Below, piece by piece: positions 8,119 to 15,561 of a DNA stretch of 64,000 nucleotides. The stretch's first letter is position 1. Each line of letters starts with the position of its first letter. Source of the DNA: an uncultured Oscillospiraceae bacterium. Lineage in GTDB: Bacteria; Bacillota; Clostridia; Oscillospirales; Acutalibacteraceae. The notes under the pieces were generated by a model that worked only from the letters and a program-made list of their open reading frames with translations, had not been told where the DNA came from and did no database searches. The DNA is taken from the NCBI GenBank assembly GCA_900539845.1, contig UQDP01000008.1:1-64000 (forward strand). Direction: 5' to 3'. The position numbers and the translations under genes were made by a program.

Positions 8119-10106
8119 GTGTCTAGGCAAGACAAACATAAAGTTGCAGCTACACTCAGAGCTGCAACGCATAAAAGTAAGCTATTATCACATAAATTCC
8201 TAATACTTATCCCCACGGCAGCCACACTTGGTATCTTGGCTCTAGTGTCTGTACTGTTTACTAGTGCAGATACGACTTCTAATACCTATGCTGCTAACCT
8301 GGGTAGCCAAATCACTACGGAAGTTGATGGCCAATGTTATGTAACGCTTACCGCACCTGACGTTAACTTTTCTGTTTCTCCTAGTAAAAACGAAAATGCC
8401 GCCAAACAACGTATAGATGTTAATGTAGAAACCAACGTAGCAGGTGGCGCTAAACTATATCTCTCTATGGCGGGATCAAGCAACTCCCTCCACCTAAACG
8501 GCAATACTGCGCAAAGCTCTCCTGTGATCTCGGCTGTGCCTGACGGTACAGACGCTAGTAGCTTCCCGGCTAACACTTGGGGTACTCTACTGACGACCAA
8601 ACTTATTCTGCCGTCCCCACTACTGCGAGCGACCCAGCTCTGCTTGCTAATATTGATGGCGAGACCACGGGTACGACTAGTGGTAGTGTCATCTCGGCAA
8701 GTATCCCAGTATACTATGCCGCGAACGTTGATACCTCCATCCAACCTGGCTCCTATTCTAACCGTATGACCTACTCTGCGGTTGTGGATGGAGGTATTAC
8801 GGCGGAAGCAACATTGACGTCGATTAAGGTGGATGGACAAGAAGTCAGTGAGCTTCAGGGTAGCAAGGCCAACACTATTCTTGTAACTACTAACCTAATG
8901 GCGCAACCTTACGGCACCCCTCGTGTTTATTACAGAACCACAAGCCCGACAGGCTATGCAGAATGTGGCGACGTAATAATTTCTAGTAATGAATCTGGCT
9001 ATATGACTGTCCAGTGTACCACTACTCCCAGCCAGGGAGCTACTGGCGTGACGCTGTATATTACGCCCAAAGGGAGTGAAAACGATGTGTTTTGTGCGGA
9101 TGGAACGTATCCAGCCGGATCAAGCCAATGCGAAATGGGTGAGTGGAAGTGGGGTGAGTTTACGGTAAGTTTGCCGGATATTATTTCTCCTCCTCGATTG
9201 ATGTCCGAAGCATCAACAATGCAAGAAGTAACACCCGAATTTTGTGCTTCTGTAACAATGGAATCACCAGGCAATACGGCGCGCCTGCGGGACGTTCGGG
9301 ATAACAAGTATTACTGGGTGGCTAAGCTCGCCGATGGCAACTGCTGGATGACACAAAATCTAGATTTGAATCTCACAAATGGGCAGGTTCTTGATCCTGA
9401 CACCACTGATGTTACATCTGACTGGAACCCAGGTGTCACCACTTATACTACACTTAATGTAAATGAATTCAATGTCCCTAACCAATCATGGGATCCAGGC
9501 ATGGCCGTTTGGAAAGGACCCTATATTAATGGTTCATGTAGTCCGCAATATAGTATTTTTGACAGTAGTGATGCACTCGGTAACGACTGTACGCAGTATT
9601 GGCTAAACGTTTCTTCGGGTTGGAGTCCTGTAGAGGAGTATCGCAACAGTGGAGCGATATACAACAATGACACCAAAACGTATGATGCCCACTATCTTGC
9701 GGGTAACTATTATTCATTCTCTGCGGCTACGGCGAGTAGTTATCCTGCAGGTGGTGGAACGGCGACTAATTCAATTTGCCCGAAGAACTGGAAATTGCCC
9801 ACGGCCAACACATCAGATGATGGAAGTTTTCAAAATTTGTTTGATAAAACTAGCATGTCTGCTGATGCGGCTACCAAAAGCCCATTATTCCTTGTGCGTG
9901 CAGGCTATGTTGGTGATTATTACCTGACTAGCGCAGGCGAGGGAGGATACTACCGATCCTCTGTGTGGTGGTATCAGCATGGTAGTAGTTGGACGTCATC
10001 TGCCGCCTACAGTATGTTCCTTAATGCAAGCCAGTTAATTACAACAAATGCTTACGATGAAGAGTATGGGCAATCAGTGCGTTGTGTAGTTATAACTAAT
10101 AAGTAA
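8119..10106 (+). pseudogene. FISUMP-type surface protein, frameshifted
   Basis: Start GTG at 8119 follows AAGGAGG. The first part encodes a membrane-spanning segment (FLILIPTAATLGILALVSVLF) and an extracytoplasmic region. The frame is lost at the G-run 8579-8582: restoring one G joins SFPANTWG to YSTDDQTYSAVPTTAS and gives one protein of about 662 aa. The C-terminal half carries the FISUMP hallmark YYWVAKLADGNCWMTQNLDL (about residues 400-420) and ends GQSVRCVV. This architecture is typical of Candidatus Saccharibacteria surface proteins and foreign to the surrounding Firmicute genes. It could be an inactivated gene, a consensus error, or a misassembled insert. If intact it would be a membrane-anchored extracellular binding protein. 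Confidence 0.75.
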
Positions 10107-10164
10107 AATGCGCCCATAACCTCATCCGAAACATAAGGCCCGTATAAATACATTTACATCATTT

Positions 10165-10196
10165 ATCCCCATCAGTTTTTCGATGGGGATATTTTT
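10165..10196 (+). terminator. Terminator of FISUMP gene
   Basis: ATCCCCATC and GATGGGGAT form a 9-bp stem with an 8-base loop, followed by ATTTTT, 59 bases after the stop codon. Confidence 0.85.
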
Positions 10197-10255
10197 AACG
10201 CGTATTGTTGCGTTGCCTCAGTTGCCTGTTCAGTACCCACAAAAATCTGGTCGCC

Positions 10256-10301
10256 AAACAACTACCCAGCCGCCGCGCAGAAGGTAATGATTGGGCGAGC
10301 T
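10256..10301 (-). pseudogene. FISUMP cassette C, core deleted
   Basis: On the minus strand the conserved left end of a cassette (encoding NHYLLRGG) is joined directly to the sequence that surrounds and follows the stop codon of cassette A (GCTGGGTAGTTGTT). The whole variable core is missing. It shares 19 bases with cassette A at the left end and 14 at the right end. It lies beyond the 3' end of the full gene, in the opposite orientation. Confidence 0.6.
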
Positions 10302-10435
10302 AATCACAATTATAAAATGGTGCAAAACTTGTTGTCCGTATCGCCCACAATGAAAATTAGCGCAAATATGTCATAATATGATATACTTTAGAAAGTGGCG
10401 TTAGTGATATCCATAGACGACGTCACAACACATTG
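10302..10435. other. Non-coding stretch, possible small RNA
   Basis: No gene is visible. A TATACT box near 10383 precedes a strong terminator at 10436-10460, so a transcript of about 70 bases is possible, but the -35 region is poor. Confidence 0.25.
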
Positions 10436-10460
10436 AAAGGCGCGTTTACGCGCCTTTTCT
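10436..10460 (+). terminator. Strong terminator at right end of foreign segment
   Basis: AAAGGCGCG and CGCGCCTTT form a 9-bp stem with a TTTA loop, followed by TCTTTATT. Firmicute-like sequence resumes just after it. Confidence 0.85.
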
Positions 10461-10476
10461 TTATTATAAATATGTA

Positions 10477-10711
10477 AAACGCAGAGCAAAACGCTCAAGT
10501 TTTTTGCTGCTTAGGGCATCCGTGTATCATATTTAGAGGACAAAGAATCTTCGTACACGACGAATTATTTGACCTTGATTTTGTAACTCCGCTTGGTATA
10601 ACGAACAGAGCGTTGATGGCTAATGGAAATCCTTCATACCTGAATCGCTGCCAAAAAGAGATAGAAAGAAATTTCGGAAATTCTGATGTTTTTGTTGGCA
10701 ATATAGATTAA
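10477..10711 (+). pseudogene. C-terminal remnant of a polymorphic toxin
   Basis: A start-less frame of about 77 codons, ending 25 bases before the SUKH immunity gene. The segment FDLDFVTPLGITNRALMANG resembles the region before the catalytic part of HNH-type (LHH/GH-E) nuclease toxins, where N-R-x-x-M-x-x-G is common. A TAA stop bounds it on the left. Position directly before an immunity gene supports a decayed toxin 3' end. The family call is tentative. Confidence 0.45.
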
Positions 10712-10736
10712 CACGGTATGTGGAGGATAAGGAATA

Positions 10737-11219
10737 ATGAGTTACGAAAATTACAAAAAAGCAATGGAACTTGCAAAAACACTGCCAAATTATAAAATTT
10801 ATGATTGCTGCAGCGACAATGCGATGGATGAACTAGAAGATTATCTCGGATTTGAACTTTCAAAACAACATTATACTTTTTTAAGGCAGGGAGCGCTTGA
10901 GGTTTCCGGAAGAATTTTTTGCGCTAATTTTAAAGATGCGCATTATACATCTATGGATGTAATTGCAAATTTAGAGATGAATAAAAAATATAACCTTACC
11001 GTAGAAGATAAATTTGTTCCTATTCTCGAAGAAGATGAATGGATAAATTATCTGAACTATAACAGGCTAACAAAAGACGGTGAACCGACTGTTGTTTACG
11101 CCTGGCCTACTCCCGACGAGTTTACTATATTTGAGCAGACTGATCAGAATCTTGGTGACTTTTTGCTTGAACTTTTTCAGGAGATGAAAACGGATCTTGA
11201 GTCTGACGACGATTATTAA
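10737..11219 (+). CDS. SMI1/KNR4 (SUKH) family immunity protein
   Basis: 160 aa, acidic, cytoplasmic. SUKH pattern: N-terminal helices with LEDYLGFELSKQHYTFLRQG, the middle VPILEEDEWINYL, then GEPTVVYAWPTPDEFTIF, ending in the signature GDFLLELFQEM. SUKH proteins neutralise toxins of polymorphic toxin and contact-inhibition systems. The start ATG follows GGAGGATAAGG. It lies 25 bases after a degraded toxin fragment, so it is an orphan immunity gene, possibly kept because it protects against neighbours carrying the intact toxin. Confidence 0.8.
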   Translation: MSYENYKKAMELAKTLPNYKIYDCCSDNAMDELEDYLGFELSKQHYTFLRQGALEVSGRIFCANFKDAHYTSMDVIANLEMNKKYNLTVEDKFVPILEEDEWINYLNYNRLTKDGEPTVVYAWPTPDEFTIFEQTDQNLGDFLLELFQEMKTDLESDDDY

Positions 11220-11229
11220 TTTATTTTTA

Positions 11230-11358
11230 ATGTCTTTCGGTTCTGCTTTCCAAAAACATTGTGACATTAATTCTAATGTAAGAGAAGAAATAGCTGAAGC
11301 GGCAATAGAGTTAATCGGAAATGCAATAGAACATTCAGCTTCAGATAATAGATTTTGA
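11230..11358 (+). pseudogene. Short coding remnant, unknown
   Basis: 42 codons from ATG, ending in a helix-like stretch REEIAEAAIELIGNAIEHSA. There is no good ribosome site. Similar helical pieces occur in toxin C-termini. It is probably debris of the toxin/immunity locus. Confidence 0.3.
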
Positions 11359-11692
11359 TATTGCTACTAATTATAAAAATTCACAAGGGGAATCAGTAAA
11401 TAGTTTAAATTTAGCAATCGTTAATTATTCAGAAAATTTTCTATCGGATAAATTAACTAAAGCAATAAAAACATATAATCCATCTACTGATTTAAACAAC
11501 AGGTATAAGAAAGTGCCAGAGGTACATATAATGAACAAGTCCGTAAAAAAGTGGACAATAGAAAAAAGAATCCTCTTGATGTAGATTTGAACAAGACCAG
11601 TAAAAATGGACAATAGAAAGAAAGCACCTCCTACGGTAGAATAGAAACTGCCATAGGAGGTTTTGTTAATGTCTAAAGACATTAATAAATAA
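11359..11692. other. Decayed DNA with imperfect repeat and IS-like end
   Basis: Two imperfect copies of a 40-odd base unit beginning GAACAAG start at 11533 and 11589, each containing a TGGACAATAGAAA motif that resembles IS3-type terminal repeats. After them CCTCCTA and TAGGAGG form a hairpin, followed by ATGTCTAAAGAC and an early stop, as if a transposase gene had been cut off. No intact gene is present. Confidence 0.35.
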
Positions 11693-11728
11693 AAATACCG
11701 AAGTAACAAAAGTTACCTCGGTATTTTT
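11693..11728 (-). terminator. Displaced original terminator of tRNA-Arg
   Basis: AAATACCG and CGGTATTT form the outer stem, with GTAAC/GTTAC inside. It directly follows the tRNA 3' fragment on the minus strand. Before the element integrated this would have terminated tRNA-Arg. Confidence 0.75.
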
Positions 11729-11773
11729 GGTACGCCGGAAGGGATTCGAACCCCCGACCTTCTGGTTCGTAGC
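11724..11773. repeat. Left attachment site: 50-bp tRNA-Arg 3' end duplication
   Basis: Fifty bases identical to 23527-23576: the T-tract, CCA end, T-arm and anticodon-loop part of tRNA-Arg(ACG). Identity stops abruptly after AGC (aatg here, caga at the other copy). This is the host 3' half displaced by integration. Confidence 0.92.
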
Positions 11774-11793
11774 AATGTCGATAGCCATTAAAC

Positions 11794-11823
11794 AAGCCCT
11801 AAACAGCGATGTTTAGGGCTTTC
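11794..11823. terminator. Hairpin terminator near left end of element
   Basis: AAGCCCTAAAC and GTTTAGGGCTT form an 11-bp stem with a 6-base loop. Between here and the oleate hydratase (11824-12026) no gene is visible. Confidence 0.6.
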
Positions 11824-12026
11824 CTTGTCCGATTTTTCTGCCGAATTTTCAATTGGCTCACTGTTTCTGCACCCTCGTTCTCCTGTGTAGCCGTCAGTTT
11901 AGGAGTCAAAACGTATACCTTTTTTCATAATATTGAGGAAAACAATACAAAAAATCAGTTTGTTCGCTTGAATTGTTTTTGACGGATTTTAGCACATTAT
12001 TTTCAATATGTTACTTTTATTAAATG

Positions 12027-12065
12027 TTAAAAAGCTGATTCCCATTAAATTGAGAATCAGCTTTT
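12027..12065 (-). terminator. Terminator of oleate hydratase gene
   Basis: AAAAGCTGATTC and GAATCAGCTTTT form a 12-bp stem, with T-rich sequence following on the minus strand, about 80 bases past the stop codon. Confidence 0.8.
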
Positions 12066-12143
12066 AGGAAAAATACTATAAAATTATTATTTATAATTCG
12101 GGAGTAAATGAAAGATTACTCCTCTGCTGTTTGTATTTTTTTG

Positions 12144-13937
12144 TTACTCGATAAGACCGCTTTCTTTTAGAAGAATTTCAATATCCGTACCTTCAACCTT
12201 TTTAAGCAGAATCTTTACGAACTCCTTTTCCATAAGCGAAAGCTTAACATCGGTAATCGGTTTCTTATCAATAGCGTAGTAGCAGGCACGGAGAAGCTCA
12301 CGAACATCATATTTACTGCCCCAAACCTCAGGAACACCGCGGTCAACATCAAGGAGAGTATAAACAGATTCCATACCGGTACGCATTGAATATTCTATCG
12401 TGAATATTGTGTCACGGGGAGTTTCTGCAAACTGACCAAGGAAAGCAAAGTTTACAGCGCCGTCAGGTACAACCTTTGGACGGTCCTCGTTCTTTCTCGG
12501 CTGGAAAAAGGCGTTAATGAATGGCATAAAGCAGGTTGTGGTGTTGCAGGCATTTTTTGCAAGGTCATCAATTTCCGCATCAGGAATACCGATATGATAC
12601 AGCCACTCACGGCATACCTCCTCGCCTGTACAGTCACGCATTGCCTTTTTAACATAATTACCTTCCTTGTTTGTGGTCAAAGCATAAAGCCAAATTAAAA
12701 CAGTGTCTTTATCCTGTGACTTAAACTGAGGCTGACGGTTGATTGTCCACGATAGATACCAGTTATCCATACTGTCTTTAACAGTAACAATACCACCTGT
12801 GGTAACCTTTCCCTCGCGAGGATCCCTCTTGCAAATGTTGATTATGTGTTGAATAATTTCTTCGTTAGATGTTGCAACAGTAGCACTCATCCAGTTTGTT
12901 TCTTCAATATTGGTGCAGAAATTATCGGGATTACCGAACTCACTGTGCTCAGCCTGCTTTGCAATGTTTTTCCATAAATCCCATGACTCGCCTGTACCGT
13001 TTTTAGCTTTTGTAAGGTCGGGAGCGTGTGTTTGGTCGCCGTAGCAGGAAGTGTCGGTGCAACAACCGTTTGTAATAAACACAAGGTCATCCTCAACTAA
13101 ATCTATTGTTTGCTCCTTGCCGTCTTTAATAAACACAATCTGCCTTGCAATCTTTTTGTCGCCTACGGTGTCGATAATAACATTTTTTACATTCATACCG
13201 TACTCGATTGTAACGCCGTGGTTTTCAAGGTATTTTACCAGTGGCAAAATCAGGCTTTCATACTGATTATACTTTGTGAAGCGAAGAGCGCTGAAATCAG
13301 GAAGTCCATCAATATGATGAACATAACGGCATAGATAACGTTTCATCTCAAGCGCACTTGACCAACGTTGAAATGCAAACATAGTCTGCCAGTAAAGCCA
13401 GAAATTTGTTGACCAGAATGAATCCGGCAGAACCTCCGAAATTTTCTTACCTTCAAGAGTCTTTTCAGGTGTAATAAACAACTGTGAAAGAGCCATTGCA
13501 GATTCTTTATCAAGTCCGAATTTTTTATCTGTATGAGCGTCTTCTCCGCGGTTTACAGAGGCTCTGCACAGAGAATAGTTTGGATCGTGCTTGTTGAGCC
13601 AATAGTACTCGTCAAGAACGGAAACCTCGGGATTTTCCAAAGAAGGAACATCTCTGAACATATCCCACATAACTTCAAAATGGTTATCCATTTCTCTGCC
13701 GCCGCGCATATAAAAGCCTTTTGTAACATCCTTTCGTCCGTCACAGCTTCCGCCGGCAAGCTCTAACTTTTCAAGAAGGTGGATATGCTCGCCCTTCATC
13801 TGACCGTCACGCACCAGATAAAATGCTGCTGTAAGACCGGCAAGACCGGTGCCGATAATATAGGCGGATTTTTTGTCAACATCCTTTGGCTTTTCGGGAT
13901 GTGCAAAGGATTCATAAGTTCCTGCTGAATAATACAT
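12144..13937 (-). CDS. ohyA: Oleate hydratase (MCRA family)
   Basis: FAD-dependent fatty acid hydratase of the myosin-cross-reactive antigen family, which hydrates the cis-9 double bond of oleate and linoleate to 10-hydroxy acids. 597 aa from the chosen start, close to family length. The dinucleotide fold is at residues 26-45 (AYIIGTGLAGLTAAFYLV), followed by EKLELAGGSCDG and the family block RGGREMDNHFEVMWDMF. The start MYYSAGTYESF is preferred because GGAG lies nine bases upstream of it. It is cargo of the tRNA-Arg element, beside a TetR regulator and a YhgE-like membrane protein, which suggests a module against unsaturated fatty acids. Confidence 0.93.
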   Translation of the reverse strand: MYYSAGTYESFAHPEKPKDVDKKSAYIIGTGLAGLTAAFYLVRDGQMKGEHIHLLEKLELAGGSCDGRKDVTKGFYMRGGREMDNHFEVMWDMFRDVPSLENPEVSVLDEYYWLNKHDPNYSLCRASVNRGEDAHTDKKFGLDKESAMALSQLFITPEKTLEGKKISEVLPDSFWSTNFWLYWQTMFAFQRWSSALEMKRYLCRYVHHIDGLPDFSALRFTKYNQYESLILPLVKYLENHGVTIEYGMNVKNVIIDTVGDKKIARQIVFIKDGKEQTIDLVEDDLVFITNGCCTDTSCYGDQTHAPDLTKAKNGTGESWDLWKNIAKQAEHSEFGNPDNFCTNIEETNWMSATVATSNEEIIQHIINICKRDPREGKVTTGGIVTVKDSMDNWYLSWTINRQPQFKSQDKDTVLIWLYALTTNKEGNYVKKAMRDCTGEEVCREWLYHIGIPDAEIDDLAKNACNTTTCFMPFINAFFQPRKNEDRPKVVPDGAVNFAFLGQFAETPRDTIFTIEYSMRTGMESVYTLLDVDRGVPEVWGSKYDVRELLRACYYAIDKKPITDVKLSLMEKEFVKILLKKVEGTDIEILLKESGLIE

Positions 13938-14012
13938 AAAATTCATCTCCAAATTTTTATTTTGTAATTTCATTATATTATTTTTTCGCAGGTTAACAAT
14001 AAACAGAAAAAT

Positions 14013-14039
14013 GCCCGTGATAAATTTTTTATCACGGGC
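14013..14039 (-). terminator. Terminator of tetR-like gene
   Basis: GCCCGTGAT and ATCACGGGC with an AT-rich loop, flanked by A and T runs on both sides. It separates the regulator from the oleate hydratase. Confidence 0.75.
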
Positions 14040-14060
14040 AAAAAGATGTTAACATTTTTA

Positions 14061-14642
14061 TCAAATATCATTTTTTGATAAAGGTTTATCTATTCTGAAT
14101 CTTTCAAGTGCATCTGTAAAGGTATTCTGTATAACCAAAGCAAGCTTGCTGATAAGCTGTTCGGGGTTTTCTTTCATATCATTTTTAATCCAGTCAAGCA
14201 TCAAGCCGACAAAAGCATAGGAATATACCGATGCAATAAATTCCTTGTCTTCCTGACGAACGGTCATATCAGCGGATTGTTCTTCCACAACTTTCAGCAA
14301 AAGATTATCAATAAGAGGTTTGAGATACCTTTCAACCTGTTCACGATCAACACAGCGGTAAACATTCATAATGAGCGGCTTATTTTCACGCACTGTATAG
14401 AAAATCTGAAGCATACCCTCCTGCCAGGTATCGTGCGTTTTGTTTTCTTTTATTACTTTAGCGGCTTCCTGAAGGCAAGCCCACTCAGCAAGGTCATATA
14501 TATCTTTAAAATGATAATAAAAGGTCATTCGGTTAATACCGCAATCATCTGCAATATCATTGATAGTTATTTTGTTTAACGGTTTCTTTAATAGTAGATT
14601 TTTTAAAGATTGAGCTAAAGCCTTTTTTGTTATTTGTGACAT
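14061..14642 (-). CDS. TetR/AcrR family transcriptional regulator
   Basis: 193 aa. The N-terminal helix-turn-helix is at about residues 20-45 (ITINDIADDCGINRMTFYYHFKDIYDLAEW), and the C-terminal half is the ligand-binding helical domain (FVGLMLDWIKNDMKENPEQL resembles the TetR_C_33/DhaS-type ending). The start follows GGGGG. It lies between the oleate hydratase and the CmpB/YhgE genes, all on the minus strand. The motif TTTATCAA...TTGATAAA occurs at the yhgE promoter (18448-18475) and again across the end of this gene (14055-14082), so it is the likely operator. A fatty acid or acyl-CoA is the inferred inducer. Confidence 0.88.
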   Translation of the reverse strand: MSQITKKALAQSLKNLLLKKPLNKITINDIADDCGINRMTFYYHFKDIYDLAEWACLQEAAKVIKENKTHDTWQEGMLQIFYTVRENKPLIMNVYRCVDREQVERYLKPLIDNLLLKVVEEQSADMTVRQEDKEFIASVYSYAFVGLMLDWIKNDMKENPEQLISKLALVIQNTFTDALERFRIDKPLSKNDI

Positions 14643-14739
14643 AAAAAACCCCCGTTTCATTCACAAAATAATATTTACCAATTACAATATAGCATATTTT
14701 TAAAATTTTATCAATGGAATTCATTTTCTGACAGACATA

Positions 14740-14863
14740 AAAAGACAGCTGACAAGAACCATCAGCTGCCTTTTATGTTATATAAATTTATGAATTAAGC
14801 AATTTCTCTGTTTGCCTCTGCTGCTCTGAGAAGGGCGTCCTTATAATTCTTAGCTTTAATTTT
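14740..14863 (-). other. Hairpin and gene-end remnant
   Basis: A hairpin with CAGCTG arms (14740-14775) lies downstream of a small minus-strand coding remnant of about 23 codons (14795-14863) that ends KDALLRAAEANREIA-stop. The remnant has no start and is the tail of a lost gene. Confidence 0.4.
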
Positions 14864-14887
14864 AAAGTTCAATTATTTTGAAGTTTT

Positions 14888-15529
14888 CTACTTGTTTTTT
14901 TCAACACTTTTTGAGTTTGCATAGATTTTGTGCATTGTTTCGTCATCATAATGAGTATCAAGATATTGCTCAAAGTGATTTTTCGCATCTTCGCCGTTAT
15001 CTCGCTTATCCATTCGTATTGCAGCTGAAGCAGACAGCGTAGCATCAAATACAAAGAATGCTATAAATGCCCAAATTATTACTTTATCAAAAGGTATATT
15101 GATTTTATCAAAGCATTTACTCATAAACGGTATAACAAGCTTTACCCAAAATAACCCAAGCACTCCCCAAAAAAGTGAGTACAAAAGGCACACTCTGCCG
15201 TTTATATTTAGCGGAAGATGGCTGTAATCCCAAGCTACCGAGCCGAAGCAAATTTCCTGTCCTAATGAACAGATATATTCAACAACAGTTCCACTGACAA
15301 AAGCAACTAAAAATATCTTCCAAGCAGATGAATTTTGAAAATGCACAAGTAAAAGCGTGAGAAGTACGGCTCCCATTCCGTAGGCTACGCTGAGATGACC
15401 GAGCACAAGGGATTTTCTGCTTTCTATGTAGCCAAGTTTAATCAAACACCAAAGTGTTTCTACACCGTAGCCTAAGTAACAGCCTGAAATGAATATCCAT
15501 ACATATTGATAAAAATTAAATTTAGCCAT
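14888..15529 (-). CDS. CmpB-type multispanning membrane protein
   Basis: 213 aa with about five membrane segments. It matches the family annotated as putative ABC-transporter permease (ABC_trans_CmpB): N-terminal YQYVWIFISGCYLGYGVETLWCL, a middle SGTVVEYICSLGQEICFGSVAWDYSH, then LLYSLFWGVLGLFWVK. The start has AGGAG eight bases upstream. It is 32 bases downstream of yhgE and so probably cotranscribed. The name of the family is historical; the biochemical function is unknown. Confidence 0.8.
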   Translation of the reverse strand: MAKFNFYQYVWIFISGCYLGYGVETLWCLIKLGYIESRKSLVLGHLSVAYGMGAVLLTLLLVHFQNSSAWKIFLVAFVSGTVVEYICSLGQEICFGSVAWDYSHLPLNINGRVCLLYSLFWGVLGLFWVKLVIPFMSKCFDKINIPFDKVIIWAFIAFFVFDATLSASAAIRMDKRDNGEDAKNHFEQYLDTHYDDETMHKIYANSKSVEKNK

Positions 15530-15561
15530 ATGTATTCTCCTCTTTTAAACAATAGGATGGT

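Noticed and set aside
7406..10460. Diversity-generating retroelement at the FISUMP locus
   Set aside because: The Tyr/Ser/Gly-rich domain ends fit a C-lectin-like variable region, but no reverse transcriptase, Avd gene or template repeat differing at adenines is present.
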